In this document: positions 32,901 to 45,000 of the stretch, in pieces
Layout: every line of letters begins with the position of its first letter
Numbering within the stretch: position 1 is the stretch's first letter
Origin: Escallonia rubra
Taxonomy: Eukaryota; Streptophyta; Magnoliopsida; Escalloniales; Escalloniaceae
Assembly (NCBI GenBank): GCA_033065855.1
Contig: JAVXUO010000253.1
Location: 310,001-374,000, forward strand
DNA: 64,000 nt
Direction: 5' to 3'
Made by a program: the position numbers and the translations under genes
The notes under the pieces: model-generated
Database searches by the model: none
Seen by the model: the letters and a program-made list of their open reading frames with translations, nothing else
Told to the model about the DNA's origin: nothing

Positions 32901-35900
32901 GACTCGATTCTCGTTTTTACGTGCGATTTGATCCGTCTCCCCTGATTGATATTACATCTCAGGACCCCCTATTCTTCTTGCATCACAGAGGTTATCAGTG
33001 AAAGAAGATTAGGTTAGAGACGCATGGACAGGTTACTTTGATTAGCTGTTTCACAGAGAAACCAAAGGTAATTTAGGAGAACTAGGTGACTCATTTGATG
33101 ACACTAATCAAGGTATGCTAGTAGAGGTTAAAAGGGATCAAAATGGGGAAGGCTAATGAAAATTGTTTCTGTCGATTAATCAGCATAAAACGAGTATAAT
33201 TGCTAATGAAGGGTAACAAATAACATTAATAAGCAACTTCACATAGTGAACAAAAACATTACGCAATGAAAACTGGATATTTCAATCAAATAAACAGCAA
33301 GTCAGGAAGAGGACAAAACCCCAATTGACAAAAAAAGAATCCGAGACATGGGAAGGCTGGTTGTGAAGTCAAAAAGTGAGGCACCAATAATGGCCTGAAC
33401 AAGTGTACAAAGAAAAAGAGGAGAAGCCGAGCCAAGGTCTCATACACGTCATCCGTGGCAACCATCACCGTTGACAGTGGTTTCCTTTTCGCCAGCACCA
33501 CTATCTTGTGCAGCTTGCAGCACATAGGAGGAGATTGACAGTGAAAGGACCCAAAATCAATAACTGGAATCCCTACACCTTTGACTTTATATGAGCCGCT
33601 CTAGTCGACCTAGTTCGTTACGGTCCAACGGGTTAGGGCGGTTGAACCACCAGGTTTTCCCAATCTTAAAAAATATGCAGGTTTTTTCACTAGGCCCAAT
33701 TTTACCACCAAACCAAGCCGCGGCCTAGACCTACCTGTTCCCGGTTTGACCCGTCAAACCGCCCGGTCCGGTCCTGTTTTTAACACATTACATTTAATGC
33801 ACCAACTTGAGGGTGAGCGTAAAAAGTTCTGGCACCAAAATGCTAAGGAACTCGTAGTCTTTTCATTTTCTTTGTACGGAACCATGGTCTAGTTCAGTGC
33901 GCAGCATGATGTCCGTCTGCATACGAGGCTTAAAAGGAAGCTGCCTATTTTTCTTATTGTTCTCCAGGATTTCCCACATCCTAACTGTCTCATCTTGAAT
34001 CAGAAAGTGATGCAAGAGAATCATGCCATAGTGATGCAACCACTTTGATATCCCGAGAGACTCTCTTAATCTTTTCTAACCTAATCCTAACTACTCAAAT
34101 CCCTAAATCCCAGCTGCATCATCTTTCTTGCCAAGAAGATAGAAATCATGAATGGTATTGTTTATTAGGAGTGTATCTACTTCAATGGGTTTCTATTATA
34201 TATGTACTGCTGTGTATCTCTAGCAAAGTGAGAAGACCAAGTAATCAACCAGTAAAAATAATCTGTGTACCCGAAATTTTTTTACTTGAGCAAATGTAAT
34301 ATATGTTAAAATACTCCCTACGCCCCACAAAAATTGATCATATTTCCCTTGTGGGCCGTCCCAAAAAATTGCTCACTTTCCAAATTAAGAAAGATTCTGT
34401 AAGTGTTTTTCCATATTTACCCTTTTTACACTATTTTTTATTCTATTTCTCTCTCCACATTTAACTCTCCACCAACTCATTTTCTCTCTCCTGGCCCACT
34501 TTCTACACTTTATTATTCTATTTCTCTCTCCACATTTAACACTCCACCAACCAATTTTCTCTCTCCTGGCCCACTTTCTTCCCCCTCTCTCTAAAGGGTA
34601 GAATGGAAAACACACAATATATGAACTAAATCCTTAATATGCATGCCAAGCCAAGTCATATGTGATCAATTTATGTGGGACGGAGAGAGTAGTAAACACC
34701 AAGAAAAAAATTTAACTTGTGCAGTTGTTACGACCCAGTCCACGCCCCACTACAGGGCATTGCCTCCCTCAAAAGAGCTAGCGAAGTAGGTACTTTAAGA
34801 GCAAAGGCAAGGTCTTATAAGGGCAATCTCATACTATCCCACATCCCATGTGGTATATCCCAATCTCCTTCATTATTACTTAGCGTCCTTGCTAAGGCTC
34901 GAGCACACATAACCCAGAATCTTCCTCTCTAGCCAATGTGGAATATAATCCAGCTTACCCTTCGTTGCCCTGAACATCCTCTTGATGTTTAGATATACCT
35001 GGGCTTGCCTTTGTTTTCACCAACCATCAGCAACCCAACTGGATAGCCCAGCCCGTACTTTCGAGAGTCAGCTCTAAAATACCATTTGTAACGATCCGGT
35101 CCACGGCCCCAACATAGAGCATTGCTTCCCTCAAAAGGGCTAGACAAGTAGGTACTTTTAAGATCATAGGCAAGCTCCTATAAAGGCAATCTCATACTAT
35201 CCCACATTCAATGAGGGATATCGCAGCAATACTCTTTAGATCTTTTGTAACTGACATTATCATTAGAAGCATGTTCCATCTTTTTAAATTGGCACAGTAC
35301 ACTAAATATTTATAGAATCTAGATAGTACAGATGTGGATGGTGTAAAATTTCTTCGAACTCAGTAACCAGCATGTGTAAGCGCTTGGTGCTCGCAAAAAG
35401 GTTGAAAACTGTTCACAGAAAAGGGCTGAGAAATGTGATCATATGACTTATTCCACACACTTAAAAGGACATGAAGCACATCAGAAGATAATTTAAGGTA
35501 GAAGAACACAACCCCTCACCTCAAGGAACTTGAAATCTGGCTCCAATGTGAAACAAATGCCTTCTTGTGTCAATAAAGATCGGATAACCAGAGAAAACCT
35601 CTCAGGAATACGGATAGGATATTGGTAAACAAGTTGATTGAATTTCCCTGCATCATATAGAACATGAGAAAAACCTTAGCCCTTTCTTCTCCTGTATAAC
35701 CAACTAATAGAGGATACACAAGAAGCCACGAAATAACATGAAAAGATGCCCCCCCCCACACACACACACACAAAAAACCCAAAAAAGAAAAAAACTAAAA
35801 GGAAACACTAAAAACAGTTACCACATTTGTAATCTAGTGATATTTGAAACTAACAAGACCAGAAACAGATCTTTTAGTGGAGAAGTATTGAGCATGGCAC

Positions 35901-38900
35901 ACAATCTAGGAAACAAATCATGTGATAAAGAAGAAAATAGAGACTTTAGTCGTTCTTTTTACAATGATATGCAATGCCATGGAACAAAAACAGATAATAT
36001 CTCGATCCAAGTTCCCCTGGGGCTTTGGCAACTGCCCCAACCTGAAAATGTTTCTCCAAAATACTACAGGCCTACACTCTTATAGCTGTTGCATCAATGG
36101 CAACAACAAAAAAACATGTTAAATCTTTACTCCTGTAATTAAGTAGATTCTTTGAACATGTTGTGCAATTGTGCCCCTTAAATTTTTTGTTTCTCGTGAT
36201 AATGCCACATATATGTGAAAAAATAACCTACAGTCCCATCTTCATCTAAACATGCGTCTATAAATCAACCTCAGTAGAACATAGTCCCAATCAAATCTAC
36301 CTCCGCAACCATCACTTCAAAAATATCTCCACAACTGTTAGTTCTGCAACCAACACCACCATTAGAAAATGAAACCACCCTGTTAATTCATGTGGTAGAT
36401 TATCTTATACATATCTCTTGACTCTATCTGAACCCATCACTGACAAACTGTCGACATGGGCATCGTCCATCCACCCTAAAGAGCTGCATGAGACTCCTAC
36501 CACTTCAGAGGGATACTAATCCCAATAGGATTCCATTAACCTATGAGACTTTGTTTTAGTCTAACATCATTGATTTTTTCTTTAGATACTGCATTAGCAT
36601 AAGTGTAGTTTTCAATGTTTAGTGATATTAACCTTTTCTTATGTTTTCATGGCCCCACTAGTTTGGAACGGCGGCTTATATGATGATGTAGTTTTCATGC
36701 TTGATTTGTATAAAACAGATTCTGCTTTTAGAAGTCCCTCAGGGAGGTAGATTAGCTTAGTCTTAACTTTGATTAGTTAGTGATAAAGAGGGACTAGTCA
36801 GCCCTTAAGAATGATTAGATCAGCCTTAACCTTGATGAGGCTAATAAAGATTAATAAGGGTTAAACGCGATTAGTTAGTTTCTGAGCCCAACCAGTAAAT
36901 TCTTAATCAGGACAAAGATTATAGCGATTAGTTAGTTGTTACATTAGGTAGACCAATCGTATTTAAGCTTGATCAGACCTAATCCTAGGTTTAGCGTCTG
37001 ACAACCTTATTGCCTAAGGAATGTGATAACTGAAAGGGGTCCGATGCCATGAAAAGTCTAGTGGCATGAGGTGAAACTCAGCAGATTGTTCTTTACTTTG
37101 AAAGTTATCTTACTACCTTTTAAGGTAAGAGCAAGAGAGAGGGGAGAGATGAGAGCTACCTAGTCTTAGAGATAAGAGAGAAAAGATTGAAAACGCGGAG
37201 AAGGAATAAAAGAGAGGATTTCCTGTAACAATATTCTAATAGATGAGTGATCGACATTTTGGTTTCCTCTTTGGCTAAGCATGAAGACGTCCATGTGTTC
37301 TACTCTCTAATCTGATTGTTAATGCAGGGTTCTGCACAGGAATGACTTTATGCATGCTTAAATTATCGCGTGAGTGGATTTTAATGTGCTATGCTTGAAG
37401 GATGGTGTATCGTGTGCCTTGGTTTTATTTAAATCCGAAGACAGTAACTTGCTAGAATTTCAGTCACTTCCAAATAGGCATAGCTCGTTAAATTATTGTG
37501 GTATTCTAGTGATCTTTAGCTTTCTGAGAACCTCAAACGATGTACACTTCAACTAGGTAATTTCGAGCTTTTGCAATTCTCTGATCATGTCGGGGTTGCT
37601 CTTCCATGGAGCTGGTCCATGTCTTTCATTTGAAGCTGACGTTACCATAGATGCATGTTAACGTTTCCTATGGCTCGTTTATGGAATGTAATAAATGATT
37701 TAGCACTATCATCGCATACTTGACGAAACTGATGCGAGTCCTCGGAAGTAGTGGCCAGGGGGGGTGCAAGCCCTACGACCGGGAATCTGGTGATGGAGAT
37801 ATGTTGCGCTTTGCTCAGCAGGGTAACCTCCGATGGGTATTACGTTGCATGCCACGTATACCATAAACTCTGAGCAGCTTGTCTAGGTCCGACTTTATCA
37901 CTCGAGAAACGTGTTTGATTGAATGAGGCTTTGACTGATTGGTTCAAGACATTACCAACAAATGATCCTAGGTTAACGAGCATTTGGTTCATGTGATTAG
38001 TCCTTGGACTCATTGTGATTTCTATTTGCCTTGTTTGATATGATTCGCTCGTTCGTTGTTGTGTGTAATATATTGTGCTTATAATTAGCATGTTTATATG
38101 TTTGTATTGTGCATTCTTGTCTATAAAAAAAGGACGGCCCTGTGCATGAGGCTTCCCCAACACTCTGCGTTCTTGTCATGGGCAATATGATGCTTAAGCT
38201 GTTTAGTACTCTAATTAACACTGGCTAAACCTGCTTCCTTTGTATAGCTTTTAGACGTGATTGGTGAGGAAAACTTTGGGAACTCCATTTTGATTGAGAA
38301 CCAGTAGTAACTCCTTGTGCACTTGTAAATAGCAAGTGGGGTATGCTATCTTGTTATTAGTTTAATGGCTATGACAATTGTGGGCGTGCGTGAGAGAGAG
38401 TATTTTTAGCTTTGGGATGCAAGCATAAACAGATGTAATGATACCTAAATTACTTAGATGTGCATCTGATTAGTATCAATGTAATAATAGTTCAAGTCTG
38501 ACTTCCTTTGGAGGCATATCAGTGAGTTAATTCGCAATTGCTTTATCGTCCTGCTTCTTGGGGTGTGATATTTAAGATGATATCAGAGCATGTGTTTTAC
38601 TCCAGTGTCTTAAAAACCAGATCATTCATCAAGCGGAAAAATGATCCAGTCAAGGGTCAATGGTTTAACCATCAGGCCAACCATTGCCGAACTGTGACGT
38701 GGTAAAACATATTTGGGTTGATAAAATATATTCGAAAAAAATAAATGTTACTATGATAAGAATTCCATTATGCAAGGATACTAATTACCAAAAATAAAAT
38801 AAAATCACAAGGATACTTTTGCAAGTTTGAGAAACAGATAACTTTCAACTAATTCTACAGAAATGAAAAATACTCGGAAAAGAATAACCTAAAATGGGTG

Positions 38901-38998
38901 GAATTAAGAAAAAGTATGACAGAATCAATTGCCAAATCTTGACAGGTTTTATTGCTTAAATAAACTTGGAAAGTGGGGGAAGAAAAGGTAGACATTTA

Positions 38999-39031
<33 letters not shown>

Positions 39032-42000
39032 GATGGCTCTTGTTTTCTTTTGAGGAACAAAGAGTCTGTTCCCCTAGAGTACATAATGCTTCACACATAA
39101 AATGGACTGACAAAAAGATCTTTCCCAGTTGGACCACTAGAACCTGCAGTGGTTCGAATGGTTCTCAAAATTTGGACCGGTTCAAGCGCTTTTAGGCGGT
39201 TATTCATCTATAAACGGATTTTGGGTGCACCCCGACCAGAATTTGGACCGACTGACGGTTCTACCGTTTGTACCGATTGAGGTCCGATCCAGGTTGTATA
39301 ACATTGTTTCAGTCATTGGCTAAGAGCTGATCTTTTGCGTCAAGTGCTAAGCTTGATCATTAGAATTTGAGTTTTTTCTCTCATTCCATGCCTCCTTTTA
39401 TGCACTAATGACTAACAGAGTAGCAAGTTCCAAAGGGAGACACTGAGGCTGCCTTACAGGAAGTGTATGTTGTTTTGGGGCATGTCGTCAGAGTAATCAA
39501 AAGTACAAAAGGCGCAGGGAGCGCGCATCGCCTAGGGCTATGCCAGCACCTTCAAAGAGGCGCCTTGCGCACCCAAGGGCAAGGCGGGGATGGAGGCGCA
39601 AATAAAAGCCCACAAGGTCAAGTCTTTGATTTCTGTCATCATGGCATCATCTCAACTATTCATTGTTCTTAATTCTTTCTTTCATGACGTCATAAACCAA
39701 TATCTAAACCAAAACAAAACCTCAAACCCCAAATCCCCAATCAAGCAATTCTCTTGCTGTTGTTCACTGTGACAATGCCTGGTTGTCAATTGTTGCTCCC
39801 TTTCAAGTAGATCTACGACCTACGTTACATGGATTCTTCAATATGCGTGAAGTACCCATGTCCGACACTTGACACTTGGTATGAGATATGCGATATGAAA
39901 TATGCGTCCGACACATCTCATAGGATATGCCACTAAGAACACTATCTTATAATCTTTCATTTAGTCCGTTATTACTTTGAGATGAAGTAAGTTTTAAAGT
40001 GAAACATTTGTGTCACATAAAACACCATGCTAACTAAGGAATACCTAACAAATGACAATACATAGCCTATTTTGCAGGGTCCTCATGTCTTGGGTTCTGA
40101 AAATTAGACAAATCCGGCACTTAGACATATATCCGACTCGGACACTTGTACCCGAGCCCATGTAACATACTCTACGCCTTCAGTTCACCTTATAGACAAA
40201 GAAGATGAAATTGATGAAAAATCTCTACCAGACTTGGAGCCTATGATTCCCTCTGAAGAAAGCACTGTTGTCCTTGCCCTCACTGATGATCAAAGCGTCA
40301 TGTTCACTTAAGAATAACTACTTCTCATTGGATTTGAAACTTTTTCTAGTGTTGGAAGTTTGTTAAATTGCCATGTTCTGGAATATTTTTTACATGTATA
40401 TTGGTTTAATGCACTTGTATCTATATATTTTTATTCAGCGCTCACTTCGAAAAGGCGCGCGCCTGCGCCTTGCGCCTAGGCTCCAGGGACCCTTTGCGAC
40501 TTAGATGTCTGGCCCTACTAACAATGATGATATGGGCTACGCCATGGAGCAACAACGCATTAATAATCATAACTAACAGGGGGTGAATCATCATTTAGAG
40601 ATTCTTATTAACATCATGAGCTAGCAGCCACCACAATTTCTTGGCAAGGGTGATCTGGATAAGGCCGAAAACTAGATCAGGAATTTGTATACTAATTTCA
40701 AGCCCATGAGACTGAATGATGACCTTAAGCTATAGTTTGCTACTTGTAGACCAAATGATGATGCATCTTACTTTGGGAAATGATAGGCAGCAAAGTGGAG
40801 TGTGGAGTGTGGCGTGTCACAGACCCATTGTGGGCGCGTAGCGCAGGGGTGTGCATAGGGAATTAGGGATATAGGCAATGTACAACACAACGGCCTGGTG
40901 TGTAATGCCACAGCCTAATGCATTCGGCTTTGCACCGACCCACCCAGGCAATGCAGGGATCTATTAGAAAAGAAGCCTGGGAGTTGCCTTTATGTATAAC
41001 TGGTAGTGTCTGTGTGAGAATGCCCATGGGTCCGCGACAAGTGGTATCAAAGCCACACCCAATTTGCAGTGGAACTATAGACCACCGGTGGCAATAGGCA
41101 GTGCGTTTGAAACCTCTTTGATGGCGCCATGGGGTGCATGAAGTCACAAAGAGCAGCTGTAGCATACGGGGTACTAACATCAGACAGGACTGAGGAGAGT
41201 TGTTTCATCCCCCTTGCGAGAGCACGAGGGATTGGGCGTGGTAGCTGTCACGGATACATTGTATGGGTGCCTAGTTTCGATGTGCACAGGGGATATAAAC
41301 GTTGAAACACAACGGGCCTAGCGAGTGATGCCACAGCCTGATGCACTGGGCTTTGCACCAACCCTAACATTGCCCAGACACTGGGGAATCTATTGGGAAA
41401 AGGGCCTGGGGGACTCATTAGGTATAGTCAACCGTATATGTGTGAGAATGTCCCCATGTCTGTGACAGGCGGCTTCGATAGTTTTTGGGAACTATTAAAA
41501 TCTGATAACAACAGCAATTACATTCCGCAGAGTTTTACGGAAAGGGAAGCTAATTTTCTGATATGAAACAGGGAAATCTCACGGTGCAACATTGTGCAAC
41601 CAAATGCATCACTGGCTGAACAAGGTTCCTACTTGGTGGAGGGAGAAGAGGGCTAGAAAGTTTAGGACAGGTTCGAGGCCTAAAATTCAAGAGAAGATTT
41701 GGGGCGTGACACCCTAGAAGTTGCAGAGCATATGATTATCTTCTCTACAAAATTTCAACACTTTCCATTTCATCATAATAACTTCTACTCTCCCTGAAAT
41801 CATAAGTAGCTCATGCGGAACTATACATGAGTAGTTGTGCCTCTAAAACAACTCATATTATTGTGCAAATTGAGCAAGATGCACGGTAAAAACAACTTCA
41901 TGAAGAATAGTTTTACAAGCTAGGTGATGAGCTGGAATGCATATTGGCAACAAGCACAGCTGTACAGGACATGAACGTCTCAGAAGTGGTCCCATTAAAA

Positions 42001-45000
42001 CTTAACCTGGACCCTACGCCACATGGATATGACTATAAAGGCAGTCAAAGCTTTTGAAGTCTACCTGTTACACTTCTGAAATTGAAATCAGAGAGACCTT
42101 TTCCGACAGAGTTCTGCCAAATTGCTTCCAACGCGGGAACAATGGGAGAGACATCAGTCCCGCTAGCGAGGAAACCAAGTCTAGTGAAATCATTTGCCAT
42201 CTCAACATAATCCTCATTCACAGCATGCACAACAGCATCAATCAAGATCTGTTTATTTTGCTGAAGAAGAAAAAGAAAGCGAACAGATATACTACTCCTT
42301 AGAGATATGAGAGACGGGGCAGAAAATAGCACAAAAAAAAAGCTTTCCTACACCAAAATAAGAAGTCGTACAACAATAAAAAGTTTGTTAAAGCATATAG
42401 CAATCAAACGGCAACGTCCGGAGAGCCCACAAAATTTGTCATTCTATGAACTGGAGACTTCCAATACCGGAAAAGTAGCGTTAACAGAAAAATCGAGTGT
42501 CTTTGGGGTAAATGTTTCTTATTTCAAGAATGTGCACAAAAGTACGTAGTGGTGGTTACTAGCTCTAGGCAAGTTGCCTAGGGTAGCAACATCTTCGCTT
42601 TCCCCATCCCATATATAATAATGGCAATATTTGCTTGTACTGCAGTGGCTAACGAATATATATCTCTCACATATTGCAAAGATAAAGATTATCAATTTAG
42701 ACAAAAACATAATTTTCAATAAAATTACTTATAGGTTTTCTCAAACTCAAAGTGATTATGAAACCCTTCACGTTGATTATTAGAATTCGTAATAATGTGA
42801 TGAGCCAACCAATTCACAAAAAAAAAAAGTGATAATAGAACTTAGCGTTTAGTTATTTGAGCTACAACTGTTTCCATACAATCATTATAGCGACTATAAA
42901 TAAGGAATAAAAAGTGTAGATGGGCCGTAATCAAACTACTTGTAAGCTTAGTGCCATACACGTGTAATAGCACAAAAGACAAAACGCCCACCAGAAGAAT
43001 TTAAGAACCAAATCACAATTTCACGATTGACAATCCAGAACGATGGCCTTCCTGGTTGGATTCTCTGGAACGTCCGGCTTTTGTTGTCCTCTTCTCCCCC
43101 TCCTCTGCTGGTTACAGCGACCCTCCCGCCGTCACCTTTGCTGCTTCTTCCCTTAATCTGAACTTCTGACTACTAAATTTCATGGGTTTTATATCTTGTT
43201 ATCATGTGTGCCAATGTCTGCATTAGTCACTGGGTCGGTGTCATTGGACGTTGGCATATCGATCGTCACTGTGAAAGCTAACAAGATTCGCCGTTCCTGA
43301 TTAAAGTGTAGGTGGCATATTTTCATAATTTAAGGCAAAAGCGTAATTCGAAACTGAGTACGATGGAGAACATTATCATTAACACACTCCTTTTTTTTAT
43401 TACGTATATCCATAGATGTACATACCATATATAGATATAAATGTATATATCCATATATACATACATATGTATTACACCCATTCTCGCTTTTAGAGCTAAT
43501 GGTGACTTAACATGGTATCAAAGTGTGCCTATCCCTCTAAGAGAATAGCAGGCAAACGCAATCCATGTGTGTATAGACCAGCCTCATGTGGGGCGTATGT
43601 TGGAAGTCATACTATCCCCATTTGACAAGTTATGCCTTGCACTTACATATATGCCTCGTGTGTAAGCTTTAGTGCTTTAATAATATCATTTTCCTTCATA
43701 TCCTGTAAAGTACGGTCTTCTTCGGGTCAAAATGAGAACAAAAAGGACAGGTTGCCTCAAGCATCCTCTAGAGACCAGAGATAGACTCAACTCACTGGAA
43801 ATTGAAAGATCGAATAAGAAACTCTACTACTAGGTATGTCTCCATTTATGTATGTATATGCACACATACACTTATACATACACATATCTACTAAGCAAAC
43901 TGTTCAAGTTGGCTACAAGCATTAGAATTGAGCTTGGAACCAGTGAAGAGGAGGGGGGAGGGGGGTGGATATGGAAGGGAGCAGGATTAGATTAAAAAGC
44001 AAACCACCACTATTGTCAAAAACGAAAAACCCATTTCTTGAAGACAAAATCAATTGTTCAGAAAAAGACACCAGACTGGGAAAAAAGAATGACTCAATCC
44101 TCTGAAGCAACCAAAATTAAACACTGTATAAAACCTGTCTAAAAGAACAAAACATTTTCAGAACCTAGATGATACAACAAGACCAAGGAGAAGGATCTAA
44201 ACAAGAAACTGGAAAGAAAAAAAGATAGTCTGCATTGAAAATTGGAATAAGCTTAACCGTCAAACAAATTCATAGTAAGCGCTTCCGTGTCTAAAAGCGA
44301 AGCTGTGGCCCAATGCTAGCTTCTCATGACTAGTGATGATGGTGGGGAGGGGCAGCAGAGGAGGGAAAAAAGGCTATACCATGGGAAGACGGTTGCAAGA
44401 AATTGATTCTTGTTCAGAACATATGCTGTTATTGCCAGCAGCCCTGACAACACTCTTGCTAATTGGATGATGATGTCGGGGCGTGGTTTGATAAGGACCA
44501 GATGCACAAATTTTGTGCCTTCCTATACGTGTATGTTCTTATAATTGGGTTTGCGTCCCGCGCGCCATGCTGAGACTATTATTGAGCTAATGGCCCGTTT
44601 CTGCTTGGCACATTTACAATTACAAGTTGCAACTAATCTTGTATTTCATTCAGCAGTCAAAGAACAAAGACAAACAAGACCATTTCTGGGCAGATGGTTG
44701 ATGAGCAGCTCAGCTGAGCTGTTCAATTTATTTGAAGGCCAAAATGTATTCTGTATCAAAATTCTCATGAAAAAATTTTCAACAAAAAGAAAGCAATACT
44801 GGTCTGGTTTTACCCCAAGCAATCATATTTAAAAAGGCCTATACAGAAACACAAAGCTTATATTGTATACGAGGCACAACATTCCTGACCTAGAACAGCA
44901 ATCTTGCCATATACAAATAATGGTGGATTCTAATGAAAAAGAAAAGAAGTGTCCCTAACTACTACCTGACTTAGCACGGCAACATTCCCAAAGTCCACAT

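Larger units (their letters stand above)
25893..32987 (+). mobile_element. LTR retrotransposon (no recognised gag-pol), inserted in the RTE LINE
   Basis: The 5' LTR (25893 to about 27252, interrupted by a 946-bp MITE-like insert) and 3' LTR (32639-32987, 349 bp) both start TGATGCA and share blocks such as CCTCCAATCAAGCATT, GCTTGGACGAGTTGA and GGACCCCCTATTCTTC. Flanks GAGAG and GAGGT are compatible with a mutated 5-bp duplication. The interior holds an L1 LINE plus about 870 bp (31766-32638) without any domain I know, so it may be a non-coding (LARD/TRIM-like) type. Confidence 0.75.
24640..33160 (+). mobile_element. RTE-type LINE, split by an LTR retrotransposon
   Basis: Segment 1 (24640-25892) encodes an AP-endonuclease start: [40 protein letters not shown], then, across frames, [20 protein letters not shown] and [16 protein letters not shown]. 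Segment 2 (32988-33160) resumes with WTGYFD, a stop, then [20 protein letters not shown], which is the next conserved part of RTE proteins. The 7.1 kb between is the inserted LTR element. The downstream RT domain is missing. Many stops; dead. Confidence 0.8.
36660..41990 (+). mobile_element. Ty3/gypsy relic: LTR, primer site and gag, interrupted several times
   Basis: A long LTR-like stretch (left edge about 36660, uncertain) contains TCTATAAAAAAAGG near 38121 and ends GGGGTGTGATA at 38570. It is followed by TGATATCAGAGC (38578-38589), a methionine-tRNA primer site with one mismatch. A gag-like frame starts at 40507 ([20 protein letters not shown]) and continues with [20 protein letters not shown] and [12 protein letters not shown], then, past a TRIM, with [10 protein letters not shown]. 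No pol or 3' LTR is seen before exon 8. Confidence 0.6.

Noticed and set aside
43470-43700. A third TRIM in intron 7
   Set aside because: A primer-site-like ACATGGTATCAAAG is present but no direct repeats could be paired around it.
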